NCBI RefSeq assembly: GCF_010183535.1
Contig: NC_071331.1
Span: 18,166,001-18,230,000 of the forward strand
DNA from: Caenorhabditis remanei
Taxonomy: Eukaryota; Nematoda; Chromadorea; Rhabditida; Rhabditidae
Reading direction: 5' to 3'
Length of the DNA: 64,000 nt
A program made the translations under genes and the position numbers. Below the pieces are notes generated by a model. It did no database searches. It was given only the letters and a program-made list of their open reading frames with translations, and was not told where the DNA came from. Position 1 is the stretch's first letter. Each line of letters begins with the position of its first letter. Below, piece after piece: positions 56,893 to 64,000 of this stretch.

Positions 56893-57189
56893 TTTTTGCA
56901 AAAATTTGACGGATTGAACGTGAAAACAGAAAATATTTTTTGCGTGGTCAGGAAAACAAAAGAATTCCCCAAGAGAATTCAGTAGAAACCATGGCTAACT
57001 AAAAGGTCCTGTAACTTCGGCGAGAGTGAATATTTTCGGAAAAGAATTTGGGAATGTACTTCCATTGATCTGAAGAACAGGCCAGAATGGAAGTTTTAAT
57101 GAAAAAATGAGTTTGAAAATAATGTTGCGGTCTCTAAGTATAGATCAATTTTGTTTGAAGAACGAATAGAAAACAAAGATTTTTCTGTT

Positions 57190-57736
57190 CTGGGCGAATT
57201 TATTGAATCTGAAATAGTCAAGTCTCTTCAAAAGTCTATTGTAGATAGTGCACTGCTCAGTATCCATGAAGATTAGACAGTTATGAAACCCGATTGGATG
57301 AATTAGAAATTCAATCGAAAAATGAAGATCAGAACAGAGTTATCACAAGATGCCGAAAAGAAATAGATATGCTGATGTAAAAAACATTTGATTTCTGATT
57401 TCGGAAACATTGTTAATTTCAGATTTACCTCAATTGACTTGGAGAGTATCGTAAATTCAATCGGATTCAAATGACTTTTATGAAAATTTATCTAAAAAAG
57501 AATCGAATGAGGTTCCAAAGTTTAATTCACGGCGAGAAAAGTAGAATTTTGCAAGTTCGAAATTCCCTAAATTCATCCAGACGTCCCGAGATATGAAACA
57601 TTTGAGAACAGATGAATTTGATAGAAACTTCAATGTATTTCTATGCCATTCTCCGAAAATCAAGTTTCTTGCTGATCATCCACTTTTATTCATGCTTATG
57701 AAGGATAATCATGTCGTTTATTTTGGCTGTTTTTAA
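57190..57736 (+). pseudogene. Serpin-like G relic
   Basis: Five-exon family debris in order: exon 1 (GEFIESEIVKSLQKSIVDSA, then TAG and a degenerate coiled coil); exon 2 and most of exon 3 missing; an exon 3 end (ATCACAAGATGCCGAAAAG... like the LISTAKDKY codons); exon 4 (DLESIVNSIGFK then stop); exon 5 (HSPKIKFLADHPLLFMLMKD, then NHVVYFGCF and TAA). It extends the serpin family ~7 kb beyond F, past the USP-like gene. Confidence 0.75.
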
Positions 57737-57905
57737 TAAAATAATATTTCAAGAGATCAAAATGCAAATAAATAGACAGGTATTATCACGATAAGGTTTT
57801 CACAACTATCTCCGACTAGGTAACTGCTCACTTTTCGCTTTCGTTATAATCCCAATGTTTTTCGACGAATGAGGGGAAGGCTGTCGATTTAGAAGTCCTG
57901 TAAGT

Positions 57906-58854
57906 TTAACTTCGAAAGATTTGATTGTAAACGGAGCGCGGTTTCCTCTTACCAGTTTCATAAATAGATCGTCCGATGAACTGTGACAGTGGATACTGGT
58001 CTAATCCACCGGTTCCGAGACCGCCCAGACCGCCGAGACCTCCATATGGGGAGTAGATGGATGATGTTCCGAGATTACCAATACCGCCGAGACCGCCAAG
58101 ACCAGAGGCACCTAAAACAAGTTTAGCAGCACAGATTTCGAGACGGTTAAAAAAACTCACAAGTTCCACAAGACAACGCACAAGTCTGCCGCATTACAAT
58201 CGCATTCGATGCACATTGACCTGAAAATGCACAACTCAAATTATGTCCCCCTCCCATCAAAAACTCACCAGTACTTGCCCAAACCGAACACTGCGGATTC
58301 ATATCCATGCACCCACCGGCTCCATACATACCGCCCATCCCATTCATCATGGGGTTACCGTATCTGCAAAGACTCCTGGATCTCATTGAAGGGAGTCCAC
58401 GACAGTCACGCTGACTTTCAGTCGTTGGAGGTTTTGTTGGGTTTGGAAGTGAAGGATTGGGAGGAAGAGGAATGGGGAAATCAGGTGGTGCATCGGGAAG
58501 TCTGGCATGTTATAACATAGGTCCCAAGCAACACATCACCCTTGTTCCTCGACGTTTTGAAACCGGAAAGTCGATGTCTTTTTGGTTTCAAAACGTCTTA
58601 GAGCTATCCAACAAAACAAAGAGATAGTCAGACTCACCCATACATGCCATTCCCCATGAATGGACCGCCCATGCCGTATGGCATACCGTAACCACCGTAA
58701 CCACCATAACCACCGTAGCCACCTCCATAGCCACCGTATCCCCCATACATTCCATATTGGGCGAGACAAATTTGGATTAGGAAAACTGAAAGAATTCTAT
58801 GACTCACTCGTCTGAAATTGAAAATAACTCACCCAATAAAATTAATACATTCAT
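57906..58854 (-). CDS. Secreted Gly/Tyr-rich protein with one ShKT domain
   Basis: Five exons: 58854-58833, 58785-58638, 58363-58269, 58220-58161, 58111-57906; 176 residues. Signal peptide (MNVLILLVFLIQICLAQ), then YGGYGGYGG-type repeats and Met/Gly stretches. Next comes a six-cysteine ShKT domain split over exons 3-5 (C-x6-C-x8-C-x10-C-x3-C-x2-C, with the usual Asp, Trp-to-Gly and Met positions). A Gly/Leu-rich region (GGLGGLGGLG) and a basic tail follow. Gly/Tyr-rich ShKT proteins in nematodes are mostly cuticle, pharyngeal or secreted matrix factors; a role as a toxin is not implied. The small first exon is supported by phase and a continuous signal peptide. Confidence 0.8.
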
Positions 58855-59651
58855 AACAACAATATTAGCTTGCTAGCCACTAGCAAAGTTCAAAACCAAA
58901 TATCCGGTCCACCTCTTCCTTTTATACCTCCCTCCCACTTTTCTCCAGTGTAAACTCGTTTTTTTTGGTTTAGTTTTGTTTTTTAATCCTCGAAAACCGT
59001 GTGTAACCGACATGTCATATTGGTTTCCTCTCCACTCCCTCAACACGATAATCTGTCCAGTTTAACTGAATGCACTTATTCAAAAAATAATGTTTGTAGA
59101 GAAAGATGATGACGAGAATGCGGAAACAGCCAGATGGTTAGCCACTTTTGAAATTGTTTGAAAGGGGAATCTGCCTGTTCGTCGGTCAGTCCGGATGTCT
59201 ATAAGATATAAATATATCCAGATGTTCACACAAGGACCTGCACTAGCATCTTCTGAAAGCCGTTCGTTTCAAAATTTTTTGTTTTAAAATGTACTGAATG
59301 TCTAGTTTCAGAACCATGAGTGTCAGCTACTTGAAAAAAATAGTTCTTCATTAAAAAGAATTGGGTGATAACAAAAAACATCAAAAAACAACTAAAAATA
59401 ATCATCTGTAGATGGCAATTCATGATAAACCCCGTTGATCGAAAATGATCGAAAATTTGAATAATCGGATTCGAAAAAATTTTCTACACTTCAACGAACT
59501 AACCGAAAGTTTCGTTTTTAGAAACTAAAAGACAACCAAAGGGGAAAAATGAGAAAGCAAGAATATTAAAAACAAGAAGAAAAACCGGAAGCGTCTAGAA
59601 GAGGGAAGAATTACACGATGACACCCGTTTTGAAATGATGGAAAAGTGATA
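58855..59651. other. Intergenic region between the ShKT gene and the glucuronyltransferase
   Basis: No gene seen. From ~59,615 rightward the sequence mirrors the window's right end, so it lies inside the glucuronyltransferase inverted repeat. Confidence 0.5.
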
Positions 59652-60879
59652 TTATACTTCAACAAAATAGCCATAAGTCTCAGGTGGTGGAGCAGGTTTC
59701 GTGGCGTTTTTCTCGGCTTTCGGAATGTTTGGAGTGCTTGTTTTGGTATGCCACACTAGGATTTCTCGATCTTTCTGAAAAGAATTTACTTCTGATCAAA
59801 TCTGAAATTCGTTTCCTGTATTCATGTACCAACCTCGCCCTCCCATCCAAATGGTTCAATATCTTTCCTTTCTAATCCCATATCCTCCAAAAGACATGTT
59901 TCCGGAGCATATCTTTCTTTACAATGCAATCCAAACACAGCAGTTGAGTTCATGACGACTCTCAGATTCACAGCGAATCCGGCCATGTCTACAGCGAATG
60001 TTCGAGAAGGGAGATATCCAACATTGAATTCTGGAACAGTTCCGTTGACAACTTTAGGAGCTTCCACATAACCGCCGCCGACCAAACCTGGAAAAAAACG
60101 AATGACAGAGCAGGGGATTGCTATTAGCTTAGCTTACAACTGCGCTGCACCGAAATCCCTTTGAGAAATGTCTTTTTCTCTGAGGGGGGTCTCAATTTCT
60201 TCTTCTTCGGTTTCGGTAGAGCGCGGTTGTAAGACGCGTGTCGTATTAATATGAAGACTCACCAACAGCCCATATCCCCAACGTCTTCACATTCCTAATG
60301 TATTCCGTGAACAATCGAATATCATATGAATTATCGTCATCACCGAAATAGACGACACCTTCTTTGTGTTCCTTTCCCAGAATTTGTGAAGTATTGGATC
60401 GAATGAATTTCAGAGCCATCGTCCTCTGATACCATCCTCTTTTTGGATATCCTTCAATCGTTTTAAAAGGAAAATATGTGTACGGTAGATTCGTTCGTTT
60501 CAGTATATTTTCCACTGCTGGTATTTTCTTATTTCCGTCTTCTATCACTATCCAGTGAAGATTTTTGACATGAGATAAGGTGTTGGCCATTCTGGAAAAA
60601 AACTTCTCATTGATCAGAATAATTTTTATGAAATACCGTATCATATCGGCTATTCTGGTCAATCGTTTGTAGGTGGGGGTTACCACAATGATCATCTGGT
60701 CTGACATCTTTGCTTTTCTGAAACAAGATAGAAATTTATTGAATAAATCTGAAATTTTAAGCAGAAATCATTCTGAAAACGTAAAAAAAAACTCACAGAG
60801 ACGAGAGAACGATAATAGCAAAACAAATTAAGAAGAATATAAAAGTTCCATGGCTCCGAGAGCTGCTTCGTAGTCTCAT
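59652..60879 (-). CDS. Beta-1,3-glucuronyltransferase (GlcAT family), copy a
   Basis: Six exons: 60879-60797, 60717-60637, 60591-60263, 60087-59834, 59774-59652 (five coding segments after the anchor are in phase); 289 residues. Golgi type II enzyme transferring glucuronate from UDP-GlcA. The N-terminal anchor is HGTFIFFLICFAIIVLSSL, followed by IIVVTPTYKRLTR, NLHWIVIEDG, GVVYFGDDDNSYD (metal-binding DDD), VDMAGFAVNL, CLLEDMG (catalytic Glu) and VWHTKTSTP. A short stem suits the compact nematode GLCT group more than vertebrate GlcAT-I. The start ATG gives the anchor; the paralogue to the right has lost it. Confidence 0.85.
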
Positions 60880-61655
60880 GGCTTTTTGGAGAATAACTTA
60901 GAAATTTGGACAACAAGTAAGACACGTGTCTCATTTTTATGTATAATTTTTTAAATTCTAATTTTTTCAGCAAACTACGAAAAATAACTGAAAGAAACGT
61001 GAACCCGACTTTTTTTTGACGTTCTAGTCCAATTTATTTTTTTCACTAAAAATTCACTATTTCCTGGTTATTAGGAGTTGCGATGGAGGAAAAATAGATC
61101 CCATCCATCAGAATTAATAATATAAAGTAGATGCAGAAATTAACAACAGAGACGAGAAGTGGAACAGCCGAAGTGCGTAGTTGATGATTGATGATATTAT
61201 TGAATTTATTTGTTGTTAAGCTGAAATTTGACAAAAACTGAAAAACAAAAGAAAAGTACATAGTGTCTTCTCTGTTTGATCAACGGATCTGTGTAAATTT
61301 TTTAATCTTCTGTTTGAAATAAGTGACATAAAATAGAAGGACTGAAGCATTGAAAAATAAACGAAATAAATAAGAAAAATCTTGGCAAAAAATCAGCGTA
61401 GCGAGCGCGATTTCTCAACTTGTGTCGATCTGGTGCCAATGTGGTGCCCAACCGGTAAGATCTTTGGTGAGATCATGAAACATATCTAACAAAAGAGCTA
61501 GCCTTTTGAGCGCTTTTGTTATCATTTTTTAAAGATTTTTCTGTATACCTTTTATTATGCTAATACCGTTCGTATATATGTTCACCGCCGTTGGTTTATC
61601 TTCATTCTCTTTAATTTTCTTCAATAAACTTTTCACTGGGAAAAGTTCGTCTCGT
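60880..61655. other. Spacer between the two glucuronyltransferase copies
   Basis: AT-rich, ~780 bp, presumably divergent promoters. No clear motif. Confidence 0.4.
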
Positions 61656-61662
61656 TAAAAAG

Positions 61663-63964
61663 AGACTACGAAGCAGCTCTCGGAGCCAAAGAACTTTTAT
61701 ATTCTTCTTCATTTGTTTTACTATCATCGTTCTCTCGTCTCTGTGAGTTTTTTACGTTTCCATAATGATTTCAGATGAAAACCTCAAGTTTGGAATCGTT
61801 TCAAATTGCTACCAGGTATTTAGGACTTGATTAGGCATATCCCAAATTTTTGTTTTGTTTGGGTTATGCCTAATCAAGTTGTCCTAAATACCTGGTAGTA
61901 ATTTGGAACGATTCCAAATTTGCGACCCCTTGAGGTTCCCTTGTCAGATCAATAAATTAATATCTCGTTTCAGAAAAACAAGGATGTCAGACCAGATGAT
62001 CATTGTTGTAACCCCCACCCACAAACGATTGACCAGAACAGCCGATATGATACGGTATTTCATAAAAATTATTCTGATCAATGAGAAGTATTTTTTCCAG
62101 AATGGCCAACACCTTATCTCATGTCAAAAATCTTCACTGGATAGTGATAGAAGACGGAAAAAGGAAAATATCAGCAGTGGAAAATTTACTGAAACGAACG
62201 AATCTACCGTACACATACCTTCCCTATAAAACAATAGAAGGATTTCCAAGAAGAGGATGGTATCAGAGGACGATGGCTCTGAAATTCATTCGATCCAATA
62301 CTTCACAAATTCTGGGAAAGGAACACGAAGAAGGAGTCGTCTATTTCGGTGACGACGATAATTCATATGATATTCGATTGTTCACGGAATACATTAGGAA
62401 TGTGAAGACGTTGGGGATATGGGCTGTTGGTGAGTTTTCCTAGCAATAATCCGCTCTTCCATTCCTTTTTTCCAGGTTTGGTCGGTGGTAGTTATGTGGA
62501 AGCTCCCAAAGTTGTCAACGGAACTGTTGCAGAATTCAATGTTGGATATCTCCCTTCTCGAACATTCGCTGTAGACATGGCCGGATTCGCTGTGAATCTG
62601 AGAGTCGTCATGAACTCAACTGCTGTGTTTGGATTGCATTGTAAAGAAAGATATGCACCGGAAACATGTCTTTTGGAGGATATGGGATTGGAAAGGAAAG
62701 ACATCGAACCATTTGGACATGAGAAAGAGGTGAGTGTCATTAATCAAAGTATTCATCAACCTCATACTCAGGGTATTTTGGGCAATTCGCCCACCGTTTT
62801 GGGCGATTTGCCCACCAATTGGGCAGGCTTGCCGCCACGATGGTGGCAAGGCCGCCCAAATCAAGGGCGAATTGCCCATTTTATGTTGTTTCTAGCGTGC
62901 GCTTCGCTTGCTTCCCTCGTCGCAATATATTCATTTTAGTGAGAAACAGAAGAAAATTTATGGATTTAATCAGCATTTATTAATTTGTTCAAAAATACAA
63001 AATCAAAATCAAAAATATGTATGTGAGAAGAGTTGGTGAACGAAGAAAGGGTTAGAAGGAAACAAGTTATATATGAGTAGTGGAGAGAACGGTTGGCAGG
63101 AGGTGTTTCGACGTTTCATAATAACGAGAAGTCTTCGGCTAGGGACCTGAAATTATATTTATAATAGTAGAATTTGTTAGTAGCAGCTGTGATCCTCGTC
63201 TTCGAAAAGATTTCGCTTTTCATCATAACACTTGTATTAAGAGATGGTTTAGCGAAGGGAGACGTCGAATCATGAGCTGTCGTTTCCACTATAAGATAAC
63301 TTACTTGAATGAGTCAACTCCATGTGGCTAGCATCAGAAAGTCGAAGTGCTGACAGTCAGATCAATAGCTGGCGGTTAGAAGTTCCGTAGAGAGACGGTT
63401 TTTATTTCCATCGAACAAGTGTTCTGAAGCCCCAAATTATTTTCTTCTGGATTAATAAGTTTTTTCACTTACGAAGAAGATCTCCTTTACTTTCGAATAG
63501 CATCTTTTCCGGGATTTTAAAAACATGCATTTGATAGAATAGTGTATTTAAAACGAATAAATTAAAATAATAAATGACGCAGCAAAAAAATTGATGATTT
63601 TCAGAGTGCAGTAGAGCGCATGTTTAAAAAGTGGGCGAATTGCCTTACAAATGGGCAACTTGCCCTACTCCATCCTCACGCACACTCCCACTTCTTCTAC
63701 CCCACCCTTGCCCAACTCTTGCCCAACCCTCGCCCAGTGGGCAACCTGCCCAAAGTGAGGGCAATTCGCCGAAAATAGAGGCAAAATGCCGGCAAGGCGC
63801 CGAAACCTCGCCTAAAATTCCCTGAGTAGTTTTGATTTCAGAAAGACCGAGAAATCTTCGTGTGGCATACCAAAACAAGAACTCCAAATATGGAAAAAGT
63901 CGAGAAAAACGCCACAGAACCTGCTCCACCACCTGAGACTTATGGCTATTTTGTTGAAGTATAA
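61663..63964 (+). CDS. Beta-1,3-glucuronyltransferase copy b, start codon lost
   Basis: Exons: anchor exon ~61663-61742 (no ATG), 61974-62054, 62101-62429, 62476-62729, 63842-63964. The enzyme core is intact and near-identical to a: VVTPTHKRLTR, NLHWIVIEDG, YFGDDDNSYD, VDMAGFAVNL, CLLEDMG, VWHTKTRTP. The anchor exon reads on (RTFIFFFICFTIIVLSSL), but the CCATG that begins copy a is deleted and no other in-frame ATG precedes it. The first usable ATG is 61984 (MSDQM), giving a protein without the Golgi anchor. Introns 1 and 4 are enlarged by inserted elements. Possibly a new soluble form or an early pseudogene. Confidence 0.7.
61774..61944. mobile_element. Palindromic insertion in intron 1 of copy b
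   Basis: AACCTCAAGTTTGGAATCGT...ACCAGGTATTTAGGACTTGA is mirrored by the following TCAAGTTGTCCTAAATACCT...CGATTCCAAATTTGCG...CTTGAGGTT around ~61,860. Absent from intron 1 of copy a, so inserted after duplication. Confidence 0.75.
62767..63826. mobile_element. TA-flanked element with GGGCAANTCGCCC arrays in intron 4 of copy b
   Basis: 1060 bp. Left end TA|CTCAGGGTATTTTGGGC, right end GCCTAAAATTCCCTGAG|TA. Both ends are rich in GGGCAATTCGCCC-type units, the right one also in TTGCCCAACCC. The centre has no protein domain. The same intron in copy a is 59 bp and lacks it. Confidence 0.85.
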
Positions 63965-64000
63965 TATCACTTTTCCATCATTTCAAAACGGGTGTCATCG

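Larger units (their letters stand above)
53914..57189. other. Gene-poor region
   Basis: About 3.3 kb without a supportable gene. Contains two diverged ~130 bp direct repeats (56,281-56,410 and 56,600-56,718: ...AACACGCATC...TTCGTGCTGTCGAATTTT) and a tRNA-like module at ~56,826-56,892. Short open frames are not convincing. Confidence 0.5.
59610..64000. repeat. Inverted duplication of the glucuronyltransferase locus
   Basis: Copy a on minus (to 60,879) and copy b on plus (from ~61,660) face apart, 5' ends toward each other, with matching exons and 3' flanks (ATATCACTTTTCCATCATTT and its inverse). The arm continues to the last base of the window, so its outer edge is unknown. The centre is near 61.3 kb. 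Confidence 0.85.

Noticed and set aside
57906..58854. ShKT protein as a venom-type toxin
   Set aside because: The ShKT fold is common in non-toxic nematode secreted and matrix proteins, and the Gly/Tyr repeats point to a structural role.
1..64000. CRISPR arrays, bacterial operons, phage or plasmid features
   Set aside because: The window is intron-rich animal DNA; the tandem GCAACTGCGAC units are mirrored transposon arms, not spacered repeats.

Overview
The window is nuclear DNA from a Caenorhabditis-type nematode. The evidence is genes split by many 40-60 nt introns with GT...TTTCAG boundaries, starts placed right after TTTCAG acceptors as in trans-splicing, tightly packed same-strand genes, nematode families (FRPR-like GPCR, F-box/FBA, ShKT, worm glucuronyltransferases), and abundant Tc1- and hAT-type MITEs. 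The species cannot be fixed from the sequence; no C. elegans repeat or gene order was checked.

Left half (1-31 kb), conserved single-copy genes. A peptide-receptor-like GPCR (+) converges on a compact minus-strand group: a GPATCH2-like acidic/basic protein, an RPP14-like RNase P/MRP subunit and 3-ketodihydrosphingosine reductase. The last two are separated by one base. DHX34-type helicase (+) then converges on a NAPE-PLD-type metallo-hydrolase (-). siah-1 (+) with a small downstream membrane-protein gene (+), an F-box/FBA gene (-) and the SWI/SNF ATPase swsn-4 (-) follow. Several of these carry MITEs in introns or flanks.

Right half (32-64 kb), accessory and rearranged. It is built around three inverted duplications: (i) paired SUN-domain genes at 32.4-34.5 and 43.3-45.4 kb; (ii) paired serpin-like genes at 46.7-48.0 and 48.95-50.4 kb; (iii) paired glucuronyltransferase genes at 59.6-60.9 and 61.6-64.0 kb. 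The SUN and serpin duplications enclose or border a dispersed family of at least seven serpin-like genes or relics (A-G). These share a five-exon structure, an N-terminal coiled coil ahead of the serpin fold, and a reactive-centre hinge that is acidic instead of small-residue. Three are intact (A, B, F), C is frameshifted, D is deleted internally, E is truncated and G is a relic. A conserved promoter block around CCGTTCCG lies upstream of most of them. This coiled-coil serpin cluster is the best candidate for an undescribed system.

Mobile DNA has shaped the right half: a hAT-like foldback element sits on the start codon of serpin A and its target-site duplication rebuilds the ATG; a 797 bp TRIM with two identical LTRs and a broken mariner lie in one intron; large TA-flanked and palindromic elements expand introns of one glucuronyltransferase copy and of a USP-like gene. 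Other right-half genes are a USP-like gene, a secreted Gly/Tyr-rich ShKT protein and an unrecognised helical protein. All exon coordinates are read by eye from splice signals and checked by reading-frame phase; no transcript data were available.
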